This document shows positions 46,195-55,156 of a stretch of 64,000 nt of DNA, piece by piece. How positions within the stretch are numbered: position 1 is the first letter of the stretch; each line of letters begins with the position of its first letter. Source of the stretch: Mesorhizobium sp. B2-3-12. Lineage in GTDB: Bacteria; Pseudomonadota; Alphaproteobacteria; Rhizobiales; Rhizobiaceae. The notes under the pieces are model-generated. The model saw nothing but the letters and a program-made list of their open reading frames with translations. It was not told the DNA's origin and ran no database searches. Location: assembly GCF_006442205.1 (NCBI RefSeq), contig NZ_VFVR01000003.1, positions 186,001-250,000 of the forward strand, written 5' to 3'. A program made the position numbers and the translations under genes.

Positions 46195-47448
46195 TTACTT
46201 GGCGTCGTCGATCGCCTTGACCAGTTCGGTCACGGCTTCGTCCGAGGTCTTGATCTGGCCGTGGACGAACTTGGAGACGACGTCCTTGTAGGCATTGGCG
46301 ACAGCCGGAGGCGCGCCGTAGCCCTGGGCCAGCGAGCCGAACAGCGTGCCGCCTTCATTGGCCTTCTTCAGGTCGGCGATGCCCTTCTTGCCGCAAGCGT
46401 CGAAGTCGGTGTCAGGCACGTCGGTGCGGGCCGGAACCGAACCCTTGACGACGTTGAAGGCCGACTGGAAGCTCTTCGACAGAGTGGCGGTGGCCAGAGC
46501 GACCTGGGCGGCCTTGCGGTCGTCCGGGACGTTGAACATGCCGAACATGTCGGAGTTGTAGATCACCGAGCCGTCGGTGCCCGGGAAGCGGTAGCAGAGG
46601 AAGTCGGTGCCCGGAGTCTTGTTGGCGGCATGGAATTCGCCCTTGGCCCAGTCGCCCATGACCTGCACCAGCGCATCCCCCTTGATGACCATGGCGGTGG
46701 CGAGGTTCCAGTCGCGGCCCGAGAAGTTCGGGTCGACATAGGTGACGAGCTTGGCGAGGTTGTCGAACGACTTCTTCATCGTGTCGGACTTGAGCGATTC
46801 ATCGTCCAGGTCGTTCATAGCCTTCTTGTAGAACTCCGGCCCGCCGGTCGACAGCACGACGGAATCGAACATGGTGGCTTCCTGCCAGTTCTGGCCGCCA
46901 AGCGCGAGCGGGGTGACGCCGGCCGCCTTGGCCTTGTCGAGCAGGGCGATGAAGTCGTCGAAGGTCTTCGGCTCGGTGCCGCCGATCTTGTCCATCACCG
47001 CCTTGTTGATCCACAGCCAGTTGACGGAGTGGACATTGACCGGAGCAGCCACCCACTTGCCGTCATAGACGGAGAATTTCTGCAGGGCGGCCGGAACCGA
47101 CTTGTCCCAGCCTTCCTTCTTCGCCGTCTCGGTGAGATCGCCCATGACGCCGGCCGCGGCATAGTCGAGCACGGTATAGCCGAGCATCTGCGAGGCGGTC
47201 GGGTAGTTGCCGGCCGCGACCATCGCCTTCAGGGCGGTCATGGCGGCATCGCCGCCGCCGCCGGCCACCGGCACGTCCTTCCAGGCATAGCCTTCCTTGG
47301 CGAGATCGCCCTTGAGCACGTTGAGGGCGGCGGCTTCGCCGCCCGACGTCCACCAATGCAGCATCTGCACTTCCTTGACGTCTTCCGCATGGGCCGCGAA
47401 AGCCAGGCCCGATGCGAGCGCCGTTCCGATAAGCAGTTTGCGCAACAT
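46195..47448 (-). CDS. Sugar ABC transporter substrate-binding protein
   Basis: A 417-residue CUT1-type binding protein. Residues 1-22 are a Sec signal peptide (cleavage near AHA|EDV), and the mature protein opens [17 protein letters not shown] as in glucose/mannose-type CUT1 binders. The ATG at 47448 follows AGGGAGGAAG. It supplies the MalF/MalG/MalK-type importer downstream. Confidence 0.92.
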   Translation of the reverse strand: MLRKLLIGTALASGLAFAAHAEDVKEVQMLHWWTSGGEAAALNVLKGDLAKEGYAWKDVPVAGGGGDAAMTALKAMVAAGNYPTASQMLGYTVLDYAAAGVMGDLTETAKKEGWDKSVPAALQKFSVYDGKWVAAPVNVHSVNWLWINKAVMDKIGGTEPKTFDDFIALLDKAKAAGVTPLALGGQNWQEATMFDSVVLSTGGPEFYKKAMNDLDDESLKSDTMKKSFDNLAKLVTYVDPNFSGRDWNLATAMVIKGDALVQVMGDWAKGEFHAANKTPGTDFLCYRFPGTDGSVIYNSDMFGMFNVPDDRKAAQVALATATLSKSFQSAFNVVKGSVPARTDVPDTDFDACGKKGIADLKKANEGGTLFGSLAQGYGAPPAVANAYKDVVSKFVHGQIKTSDEAVTELVKAIDDAK

Positions 47449-47506
47449 GTACTTCCTCCCTTGTTGCATTACACGACCGGTGGCAGCCCACCGGGTTCTT
47501 CCCAAC

Positions 47507-49018
47507 TCAGCCGACCCACCATCCGGTGCGCTGGCCGCGATGAAACTGGATTGTCTTTTCCTCGGTATAGTCCTCGACGGCGCGCTTGCCGAGTTCGCGG
47601 CCCAGGCCCGACTGCTTGTAGCCACCGAACGGCAGTTCTGGATAACCTTCCATGAACGTGTTCACCCAGACCGTCCCCGAACGCACGCCCCGCGCCACCG
47701 ACATGCAGGTGTCGATGCTGGCGCTCCACACACCCGCCGAGAGACCATAGGGCGTGTTGTTGGCGATGTGCAACGCCTTTTCAATCGTTTCAAAAGTCAG
47801 CACCGAGAGCACCGGCCCGAACACTTCCTCGCGGGCGACGGCCATGTTTTCGGTGACGTTGCGTAAGATCGTCGGGTCGAGATAGTGGCCGGCATTGGAA
47901 GGCAGTTGCGCCCCGCCGCTGTAGATGCTGACGCCGTCGCTCGCGGCTGCGGTCACGTAGTCGGTCACCTTGGCCAGATGGTCGGACGAAATCATCGCGC
48001 CGACCTTGGTCAGGTCGTCAAGCGGGTCGCCAACCGTTACCTTGGCCGCCAGCGCCTTCACGGCGGCCAGGAAATCGTCGGCGATCGCCTCGTGCACGAT
48101 CAGCCGGCTGCCGGCATTGCAGCATTCGCCGGCATTGAAGAAGCCGCCGAACACCGCTGCATCGGCGGCGGCGGCTAGATCGGCGTCGGGGAAGACGATC
48201 TGGCCGTTCTTGCCGCCGAGCTCCATCGAGACCTTCTTCAGGGAATTCGAGACCGAGGCCATGGTCATCTTGCCGACACGGGTGGAGCCGGTGAACGAAA
48301 CCATCTCGACCAGGGGATGGCTGACCATCGGCGCGCCGACATCGCTACCCAGACCGGCGAGGATGTTGACGACGCCGGCGGGCAGGCCGGCCTCGATCAG
48401 GATGTCGCCGAGAACGAAGGTCGAGGCCGATGTCATCTCGCTCGGCTTGACCACCGCCGTGCAGCCGGCGGCGAGCGCGAAAGGCAGTTTCTGGCTGACG
48501 ATCAGGAACGGAAAATTCCATGGCGTGATGATCGAGACGACACCGATCGGCTCGCGCAGCACGACGCCCAGCATGGTATCGCCGAGATTGGCGTAGCTCT
48601 CGCCGTGCAGCGTGCGGGCAAGCGAGGCGGCATAGCGCCAGATGTCGACGGCGCCGCCGATCTCGCCGCGCGCCTGGGCGATCGGCTTGCCCGATTCCAG
48701 CGCATCGAGCCGGGCGATCCCTTCCAGCCGCGCCTCGATCAGGTCCGCGGCCTTGAGCAGGATCGCGGCACGCTCGGCTGCCTTCATGCGGGGCCAGGGG
48801 CCGGTTTCGAACGCCTTGTGCGCGGCCTGCATCGCCGCTTCCACCTCAGCCTCGCCGGCCTGAGCATAATGTGAGACGGTGAAGCCGTGGCCGGGGCTCC
48901 TGCGTTCCAGCACTCGGCCGTCGCGGGCATCGACATGCTTGCCGTCGATCAGCAGCTTGTATGCTTTCGGCGCGGCGGCAGCCTCGGCCGGCATGGAAAT
49001 CTTCAGAGCTGCATTCAT
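47507..49018 (-). CDS. Aldehyde dehydrogenase
   Basis: A 503-residue aldehyde dehydrogenase with PWNFP, ELGGKN and the catalytic Cys in [11 protein letters not shown]. It oxidises an aldehyde to an acid with NAD(P). It lies between the enoyl-CoA hydratase-like gene and the sugar-binding-protein gene on the same strand, inside the LacI-headed cluster. Confidence 0.92.
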   Translation of the reverse strand: MNAALKISMPAEAAAAPKAYKLLIDGKHVDARDGRVLERRSPGHGFTVSHYAQAGEAEVEAAMQAAHKAFETGPWPRMKAAERAAILLKAADLIEARLEGIARLDALESGKPIAQARGEIGGAVDIWRYAASLARTLHGESYANLGDTMLGVVLREPIGVVSIITPWNFPFLIVSQKLPFALAAGCTAVVKPSEMTSASTFVLGDILIEAGLPAGVVNILAGLGSDVGAPMVSHPLVEMVSFTGSTRVGKMTMASVSNSLKKVSMELGGKNGQIVFPDADLAAAADAAVFGGFFNAGECCNAGSRLIVHEAIADDFLAAVKALAAKVTVGDPLDDLTKVGAMISSDHLAKVTDYVTAAASDGVSIYSGGAQLPSNAGHYLDPTILRNVTENMAVAREEVFGPVLSVLTFETIEKALHIANNTPYGLSAGVWSASIDTCMSVARGVRSGTVWVNTFMEGYPELPFGGYKQSGLGRELGKRAVEDYTEEKTIQFHRGQRTGWWVG

Positions 49019-49035
49019 GTGATTTCCACTCTGTC

Positions 49036-49812
49036 CTAGGAACGCGAAAAGACGGGCTTCTGCCTTATCTTAAAGGCGTCGACGCCGGCCTTGAGATCCC
49101 CGGTGAGCGCAATGAAGCCGCTGGCAAGGGCTTCGGTGGCGGCAGCGCTTTCCTCGCCTTCGGCAACTGCGATCATCAGCTTGGCGGCTTCGGTCGCCAG
49201 CGGGCCGCGCTGGGCGATCTTTTCGGCCCAGGCCCTGGCTTCATCCGACGCCTTGCCGGTCTCGACGACGCGGTCGACGATGCCTAGCGCAAGTGCTTCG
49301 GCGGCCAGGAAAATCTCGCCGCCGAGAGCCATGCGACGCACCGTCTGCGCGCCGAAGCGGCGCACCGCGCGTTGCGTGCCGGACCAGCCGGGGACGACGC
49401 CGATCGAAGTTTCGGGAAAACCGAGCTTCGCCTGGGTTTCCGCCACACGAAAATCACAGGCGACGGCCAGTTCCAGCCCGCCGCCGAGCGCATGGCCGGA
49501 CAGAACGGCGATGGTCGGTTGCCGCAGCCGTGCCAGCCGGTCGAAGACCCGATGGCCATAGCGCACCCATTGCACCTGGAAATCGGCGGCACTCATGCCG
49601 CCCCAGGCCTCGACATCGCCGCCGGCGCAAAATCCCTTGCCTTCGCCGCACAGGAGAACGACGCGCACGTCTTCGGCGCTTTCCGCTTCATCCAGCGCCG
49701 CCTCCAGCGCGCGCAGCATCGGAATGTCGAGCGCGTTGAATTTTTCCGCCCGGCGCAAGGTAATGACCCCAATGGCGCCATCCTGCTCGAAGGTGACGAG
49801 GCGTTCAGCCAT
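49036..49812 (-). CDS. Enoyl-CoA hydratase/isomerase-family protein
   Basis: A 258-residue crotonase (counted from the ATG at 49812). The oxyanion-hole segments are GFCAGGDVEAW and GHALGGGLELAVACD, and FPETSIGVVPGWSGTQR follows. The start lies inside the end of the CoA-transferase gene, so the two are coupled. With the transferase it points to an acyl-CoA stage in this pathway. Confidence 0.88.
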   Translation of the reverse strand: MAERLVTFEQDGAIGVITLRRAEKFNALDIPMLRALEAALDEAESAEDVRVVLLCGEGKGFCAGGDVEAWGGMSAADFQVQWVRYGHRVFDRLARLRQPTIAVLSGHALGGGLELAVACDFRVAETQAKLGFPETSIGVVPGWSGTQRAVRRFGAQTVRRMALGGEIFLAAEALALGIVDRVVETGKASDEARAWAEKIAQRGPLATEAAKLMIAVAEGEESAAATEALASGFIALTGDLKAGVDAFKIRQKPVFSRS

Positions 49813-51406
49813 GCGCGCCTCCGAGCGCGGCGCCGCCATTGAGCGACAGGCCGATCGGCCGATCCTGATAGAGCGCGGCCGGCGTCACCTTGAGGTCGTT
49901 GGCTACATTGAGCGGGATCTCGGCTTGACCAAGCACATCGCGCTCGAGGTCGACGCCCGGCGCCAGTTCCGTCACCATCAGCCCGTCCGGCGTCAGCTTC
50001 ATCACGCAGCGCTCGGTGACATAGGTGATGTCCTGTCCCTGCGCGACGGCGCGCTTGCCCGAGAAGGAGATGTGCTCGACCGCCTCGACGATCTTCTTAA
50101 CCTTGCCTTCCGCGTCGATGCGGATGCCGCCATTGGCGAGCGACAGCTTGGCGCCGGCATTGAAGAAACCGGAAAACACGATCTTCTTCGCCCGCGCCGT
50201 GATGTCGACGAAGCCGCCGGCCCCGGCGGTGACATGCGGTCGCGCCGAAAGTTTCGAGACGTTGACCGAGCCGTGGCGGTCGATCTGCAGGAAGGACAAC
50301 AGCGAGGCGTCGAAGCCGCCGGCCTGGAAGTAGATGAACTGGTGCGGCGAGGGCATGATCGCCTCGGCGTTGGAGGCGCAGCCGAACTTGAAGTCGAGCA
50401 GCGGCACGCCGCCGACGGCACCCTGTTCGATCACCCAGGTGACCTTGCCGTGCTGGCCTTCTTCCAGGAGGATGCGTGGCACGTTGGCCGAGATGCCGAA
50501 GCCGATGTTGACGGCCATGCCGTCGCGCAACTCCATGGCGACGCGGCGCGCGATCACCTTCTGGACGTTCATCTCCGCGTTGCGGAAGCTCGACAGCGGC
50601 CGGAAGATCTCGCCCGAGATCGCCGGATCGTAAGGCGTCAGCGTCGTCTGCAACTGGTCCGGCGCCACCACGATATGGTCGACCAGCACGCCGGGCACGC
50701 GCACGTCGTGCGGCTTCAGCGTGCCGTTCTCGACGACGCGCTTGACCTGCGCGATGACGATGCCGCCATTGTTGCGGGCGGCGAGCGCCTGTTCCAGCCC
50801 GCCGAGATAAGCGCCCTCATGCTCGTAGGTCAGGTTGCCGCGCTCGTCCGCCGTGGTGGCGCGGATGATCGAAATGTGAGGGACGATGGCGCGGAAATAG
50901 AGCCACTCCTCGCCGTCGAATTGCTGCACCGAGACGATCGGCTCGTTCGCCGCGTCGTTCATGGCGCAGCCCTGGTGGCGTGGGTCGGCGAAAGTGTCGA
51001 GCCCGATCTTGGTCAGCACGCCCGGCCGCTTGGCGGCTGCTTCGCGATGCATGTCGAACAGGATGCCGGACGGCACGTTATAGGCGGCGACCGAATTGTC
51101 GCCGATCATCTTCCAGATCTGCGGCGGTTCGGCGGACGAGGGGCCGGACGGATAGGAGCCGCACAGCGTGCGCTTCAACAGGCCGGGCTTGGCCAGATGA
51201 TCGATGCCCTTGATGCCATACATGTCGCCGGCGGCGATCGGGTGCAGCGTGGTGATGTCCTTCGGATGGCCTTCGCTGTCGAAGCGTTCGCCGATGGCAG
51301 AGAGCACGGCGTCGGGACAGCCAAGGCCGCTCGACGACGAGACCGAGACGACCATGCCGTCCTTGATCAGGCTGGCTGCCTGCGCCGATGAAACGACCTT
51401 GCTCAA
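49805..51406 (-). CDS. Fused acyl-CoA:carboxylate CoA-transferase
   Basis: A 533-residue family I CoA-transferase with both halves fused, as in YdiF-type acetate or 3-keto acid transferases. The catalytic glutamate fits EQGAVGG (Glu327). I place the start at a TTG (51404-51406) that overlaps the stop of the tiny ORF before it (TTGA); no ATG gives this N-terminus. It would activate an acid product by moving CoA from acetyl- or succinyl-CoA. Confidence 0.85.
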   Translation of the reverse strand: MSKVVSSAQAASLIKDGMVVSVSSSSGLGCPDAVLSAIGERFDSEGHPKDITTLHPIAAGDMYGIKGIDHLAKPGLLKRTLCGSYPSGPSSAEPPQIWKMIGDNSVAAYNVPSGILFDMHREAAAKRPGVLTKIGLDTFADPRHQGCAMNDAANEPIVSVQQFDGEEWLYFRAIVPHISIIRATTADERGNLTYEHEGAYLGGLEQALAARNNGGIVIAQVKRVVENGTLKPHDVRVPGVLVDHIVVAPDQLQTTLTPYDPAISGEIFRPLSSFRNAEMNVQKVIARRVAMELRDGMAVNIGFGISANVPRILLEEGQHGKVTWVIEQGAVGGVPLLDFKFGCASNAEAIMPSPHQFIYFQAGGFDASLLSFLQIDRHGSVNVSKLSARPHVTAGAGGFVDITARAKKIVFSGFFNAGAKLSLANGGIRIDAEGKVKKIVEAVEHISFSGKRAVAQGQDITYVTERCVMKLTPDGLMVTELAPGVDLERDVLGQAEIPLNVANDLKVTPAALYQDRPIGLSLNGGAALGGAHG

Positions 51407-51531
51407 TTCATGCTCCCGAGTTTCGGGTCGATCTTGAAGGCTCTGGCGAAATTGCCCGATTGCAATGCCGCCTCGGCCGTGGCGAGCGGCCGGATCATGC
51501 CGGCGCCACTCAGACGCCACTTGATGCTCAT
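51403..51531 (-). CDS. 42-residue ORF coupled between lacI and the CoA-transferase
   Basis: A 42-residue ORF beginning MSIKWRLSGAGMIRPLATAE and ending KIDPKLGSMN. Its ATG overlaps the stop of the LacI gene (ATGA) and its TGA overlaps the TTG start of the CoA-transferase. Tight overlaps at both ends suggest translation. It has no membrane segment and I recognise no family. It may be a small regulatory protein or serve to couple translation. Confidence 0.6.
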   Translation of the reverse strand: MSIKWRLSGAGMIRPLATAEAALQSGNFARAFKIDPKLGSMN

Positions 51532-52580
51532 ACCGCGCCTCCCGCGGGCCGGTTCCGCGTGCGGCGATCCGGACCACAGCTTTCCCTGACCACGAGATTG
51601 ACGGCGCCGATATGGTCCTCGGCGCGCGTGGTGCGCGATTGGATCATCTTGAGCATGACATGGGCGGCGCGTTCGCCGAGGCCGGCGGTGTTGACCGCGA
51701 CGCTGGTCAGCGCCGGCACATAGTGTTCGGCCTCGACCACATCGTCGAAGCCGACGACGGCGAAATCCGCGCCGGGCTCGAGTCCGCGCTTGCGCAGCGC
51801 CAGCATGGCGCCGAAGGCGACGGCATCGTTGAAGCAGAGCGCCGCGGTCGGCGGCTCGGCCAATGCAAACGAGGTTTCCAGGCAAGCCATGCCGCCCTTG
51901 CGGTTGGTCTCGCCCTCGATGACCAGAGCGTCGCGGGCAGCGATGCCGAGCGTCTCGCAGGCCTCATGAAAGCCGCCCAGGCGCTCGTGGTAGACCACCA
52001 GGTCGGACGAGCCGCCGAAGAAGGCCAGGCGGCGATGCCCCTTGCCGATGAGATGAGCGGTGGCGAGATAGGCGCCACGATGATTATCGGGGGTGATCAC
52101 CGGGATGCGGCTTTCCGGCAAGCGGCGCATGGCGAAAACGACAGGCACGCCCGCCAACTCCAGCCGCCGGAAGGCGCCTGGCGTGGTGCCGCGCGCCGGC
52201 GAAACGATGAGGCCGGCGACGCCTTGCTCCATCAGGGATTTCAGGACCTCTTCCTGGCGTACCGGATTCTCCGCCGTATTGGCGATGAACGGCACGATGC
52301 CGGCCGACTGGAAGACGCGCTCCATGCCAACCGCCAGTTCAGCGAAGAACGGATTGGTGAGATCGTTGATGACCATGCCGATGACGTTGGAATGGGCCTT
52401 GCGCAGGTTGGCGGCGCCGCGGTTGTAGACATAGCCCACATCCTCGATCGCCTTGCGAACCTTGACCGCGGTCTCGGGACGGATCAGCCCGCTGCCCTGG
52501 AGCACGAGCGACACCGTCGATTTGGACACGCCTGCCTCGCGGGCAATGTCGAAGATCGTCGCCTTGGCCCGGCTGGCCAT
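51528..52580 (-). CDS. LacI-family transcriptional regulator
   Basis: A 350-residue LacI repressor: helix-turn-helix TIFDIAREAGVSKSTVSLVLQ at 8-28, the hinge region, and a periplasmic-binding-protein-like ligand domain to about 330. It reads minus, at the head of the catabolic cluster, and away from the DUF993 gene. Two matching palindromes in the shared 242-base region are likely its operators, so it would control both directions. The inducer is probably the imported sugar or a product of it. Confidence 0.92.
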   Translation of the reverse strand: MASRAKATIFDIAREAGVSKSTVSLVLQGSGLIRPETAVKVRKAIEDVGYVYNRGAANLRKAHSNVIGMVINDLTNPFFAELAVGMERVFQSAGIVPFIANTAENPVRQEEVLKSLMEQGVAGLIVSPARGTTPGAFRRLELAGVPVVFAMRRLPESRIPVITPDNHRGAYLATAHLIGKGHRRLAFFGGSSDLVVYHERLGGFHEACETLGIAARDALVIEGETNRKGGMACLETSFALAEPPTAALCFNDAVAFGAMLALRKRGLEPGADFAVVGFDDVVEAEHYVPALTSVAVNTAGLGERAAHVMLKMIQSRTTRAEDHIGAVNLVVRESCGPDRRTRNRPAGGAV

Positions 52581-52615
52581 CCCGATGTCTCCTCCCGGTT
52601 TTCTCGATCAAATTT

Positions 52616-52631
52616 ATTGGAACGTTCTAAT
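52616..52631. promoter_or_regulatory. LacI-type operator 1
   Basis: ATTGGAACGTTCTAAT has the central-CG palindrome of LacI-family sites, with one base pair off perfect symmetry. It lies 36 bases before the lacI start codon and suggests autoregulation. Confidence 0.7.
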
Positions 52632-52778
52632 CACTGGGCCATGGGTGAGTCAATTGGGTTTCTTTCTCCATCGGAAGAGGCGATCATACGTGCTCTAACA
52701 ACATGCAGGTCAAGGCGCTTGGTGTTGCGACGCAGCAATGGTGCTGCGGCGCGCTTCGAATCTTAAAGGTCTTGATTT

Positions 52779-52794
52779 ATTGGAACGTTCCATT
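52779..52794. promoter_or_regulatory. LacI-type operator 2
   Basis: ATTGGAACGTTCCATT contains the perfect palindrome TGGAACGTTCCA and matches operator 1 at 14 of 16 positions. It lies 29 bases before the start codon of the DUF993 gene. Confidence 0.75.
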
Positions 52795-52822
52795 TATTAG
52801 GCGCGACCTCAGGGAGAGATCG

Positions 52823-53977
52823 ATGGATATTGCCTTGCCTGGCGAGGGTGGCCGCAGCCGCCGCTACGCACTTGTCGGACAGCCCGTCCAGCCAGACATC
52901 GGCGCGCGGTTCCCGCGCATCGCCTTTGCCGCCGCGCATGTCGTTGCCGATCCTCTGGGAATGACCGATCCGTGGTCGCGGCCCGTTGTCGACTGGGACA
53001 GGACGATGGCGTTTCGTCATCATCTGTGGCGGCTCGGCTTCCGCATCGCCGAGGCCATGGACACGTCGCAGCGCGGCATGGGTTTCGACTGGACGAATGC
53101 AAAAGAACTGATCCGCCGTTCGATCGCGGAGGCGCGCAGCGTCGCCGGCGCCGATCTCGCCTCTGGCGCGGGCACGGACCATCTGGCGCCGGCGTCGGCC
53201 AGGACACTGGACGATGTGATCGCCGCCTATGAGGAGCAGTTCGCTTTCATCGAAGGGCAGGGCGGCAAAACGATCATGATGGCCAGCCGCGCGCTCGCCG
53301 CCGTCGCCAAGGGCCCGGACGACTATGCCTTGGTCTACGACCGCATATTGGGCCAGGCCTCCGGCAAGGTCATCCTGCACTGGCTGGGCGACATGTTCGA
53401 CCCGGCCTTGAAGGGTTATTGGGGCAGCGACGATTTCGAGGCCGCGCTCAATACGGTGGTTGCCATCATCGAGCGGCACGCCGACAAGGTCGAAGGCATC
53501 AAGATATCGCTGCTCGATGCAGGCAAGGAGGTCGCGCTCAGGAACCGGCTGCCGGATGGTGTGGTGATGTTCACCGGCGACGACTTCAATTATCCCGAAC
53601 TGATCGCTGGAGACGGCAAGCGGCATTCGCACGCGTTGCTCGGCATTTTCGACGCGATCGCTCCGGTTGCCAATGCGGCGCTGGCGAAGCTGGCTGACGG
53701 CGATCGTGCCGGCTACGACGCGCTGATGGCGCCGACGGTGCCGCTGTCACGAAAAATCTTCGAGGCGCCGACCGAATATTACAAGGCCGGCATCGTCTTC
53801 ATGGCGTGGCTCAACGGCCACCAGGACCATTTTTCGATGGTCGGCGGCATGCAGTCGGCGCGCGGCATCCGCCATTATGCCGAAGTCTTTCGCCTCGCCG
53901 ACCAGGCAGGCTTGCTGGCCGATCCGGACATGGCGATTGCCAGGATGAAGAGCCTCTGCGCGGTCGCGGGCGTCTGA
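52823..53977 (+). CDS. DUF993 (dihydrodipicolinate synthase-like) protein
   Basis: A 384-residue protein of the DUF993 family, an aldolase-type barrel distantly related to dihydrodipicolinate synthase. Segments such as KVILHWLGDMFDP (about 192-204), the KIS segment after VEGI (a candidate Schiff-base lysine) and MFTGDDFNYPELI fit this fold. A C-C lyase or hydratase role is inferred, not shown. The ATG at 52823 follows AGGGAGAG; an in-frame ATG at 52703 would place the LacI operator inside the gene. It shares LacI control with the minus-strand cluster. Confidence 0.8.
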   Translation: MDIALPGEGGRSRRYALVGQPVQPDIGARFPRIAFAAAHVVADPLGMTDPWSRPVVDWDRTMAFRHHLWRLGFRIAEAMDTSQRGMGFDWTNAKELIRRSIAEARSVAGADLASGAGTDHLAPASARTLDDVIAAYEEQFAFIEGQGGKTIMMASRALAAVAKGPDDYALVYDRILGQASGKVILHWLGDMFDPALKGYWGSDDFEAALNTVVAIIERHADKVEGIKISLLDAGKEVALRNRLPDGVVMFTGDDFNYPELIAGDGKRHSHALLGIFDAIAPVANAALAKLADGDRAGYDALMAPTVPLSRKIFEAPTEYYKAGIVFMAWLNGHQDHFSMVGGMQSARGIRHYAEVFRLADQAGLLADPDMAIARMKSLCAVAGV

Positions 53978-54211
53978 GCGGTACAGCTTTGCCCGTAGCC
54001 AGCCACTCGAGCGTTGTGGCTGACTCTTGCAAAACCCGCTGATCGCATCGGTAGCGCGAGCGCTCCGATGGATGATGATCGAATCCCGCACGCGCCGAGA
54101 CGCTTGGCCGCCGAGTGCTTGATCTGAAAATTCGCAGCCGCGTTGAACCATTTTCTCCCTGGATGCGACCCAGCGGCGTGTACCAACACGATCCATTGAG
54201 GAGAAATTTAT

Positions 54212-54418
54212 ATGACTATCTCGAGAAGCGTCCTTCTGGCCGCCATCGCCGTTTCGGTGCTGGCCGGCTGCAAGACGACCAACACCAGGGACTGCGATAA
54301 TCTGAAGCCGAACCTGACCTACCATGGCAAATGCTGCGGCGTCGGCGACACGCCTTGCCGCGACGGCAATGGCGGGCATGACAGGCCGGGCAACACCCCT
54401 GATCCGACACCGCAATGA
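54212..54418 (+). CDS. Small lipoprotein
   Basis: A 68-residue protein with a lipoprotein signal: hydrophobic 7-18 and lipobox LAGC (Cys20). The mature part has four further cysteines (28, 40, 41, 48), spaced as possible disulfides, and a Gly/Pro/Asp-rich tail. GAGGAGAAA precedes the ATG. Function unknown. Confidence 0.75.
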   Translation: MTISRSVLLAAIAVSVLAGCKTTNTRDCDNLKPNLTYHGKCCGVGDTPCRDGNGGHDRPGNTPDPTPQ

Positions 54419-54515
54419 TTCGATGAGGGAATAAGGCAGTGGGGAAATCAGGGCGCGCAGCAGCGGCCAGGGCCCTACTGCCCTATCTCATCTACTCAGC
54501 CGGCTTGGATCTGGA

Positions 54516-54590
54516 TGGTGGGCGTGACAGGGATTGAACCTGTGACCCCTGCAATGTCAATGCAGTGCTCTCCCGCTGAGCTACACGCCC
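54516..54590 (-). tRNA. tRNA-Val (anticodon GAC)
   Basis: Read on the minus strand the sequence folds as a full cloverleaf: acceptor GGGCGTG/CACGCCC, D-stem GCTC/GAGC, anticodon stem CTGCA/TGCAG with loop TTGACAT (anticodon GAC, valine), T-stem ACAGG/CCTGT with TTCAATC loop, discriminator A and an encoded CCA. Confidence 0.96.
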
Positions 54591-54705
54591 ATCCGAAGCC
54601 GCGCATACACCATTTTTGGTCCGGCGCGTCAATAGCAGGAAAAGAGGAAAACACGTCGTCTCACAGCAGACCGTGGACTGACGCCGGCGGCTTGCGGAAG
54701 GCGGC

Positions 54706-55068
54706 TCAGGCCGCCTGCAGCATCTTCTCGACCTCGTTGACGAGATCGCGCAGGTGGAAGGGCTTGGACAGCACCTTGGCGTCTTTTGGCGCCTTGGAAT
54801 CCGGGTTCAGCGCGACGGCGGCGAAACCGGTGATGAACATGACCTTGAGGTCGGGGTCGATCTCGGTGGCGCGGCGCGCCAGTTCGATGCCGTCCATCTC
54901 GGGCATGACGATGTCGGTCAAAAGCAGCGAGAACGGTTCCTCGCGCAGCCGCTCATAGGCGCTGGCGCCGTTGTCGAAATCGCTGACCTGGTAGCCGGCG
55001 CGTTCCAGCGCCTTGACGAGGAACCGACGCATATCGTCGTCGTCTTCCGCCAGAAGAATGCGTGCCAT
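54706..55068 (-). CDS. cpdR: CpdR-type single-domain response regulator
   Basis: A 120-residue receiver domain without an output domain. The acidic pocket is in AEDDDD, the phosphorylation site is Asp52 (LLLTDIVMPEMDG) and the conserved lysine is Lys102 (SKPF). The sequence closely resembles CpdR1 of Sinorhizobium. CpdR, when unphosphorylated, brings ClpXP to the cell pole for regulated proteolysis in the cell cycle, under the CckA-ChpT relay. Confidence 0.93.
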   Translation of the reverse strand: MARILLAEDDDDMRRFLVKALERAGYQVSDFDNGASAYERLREEPFSLLLTDIVMPEMDGIELARRATEIDPDLKVMFITGFAAVALNPDSKAPKDAKVLSKPFHLRDLVNEVEKMLQAA

Positions 55069-55156
55069 GATATCCCGTCCGAATCACCCGCCCGAGCCTG
55101 CCGCCGGGGCAGCCCGTTAACCATCCTGTATATGAGGAGGTGACGGTAAACATCAA

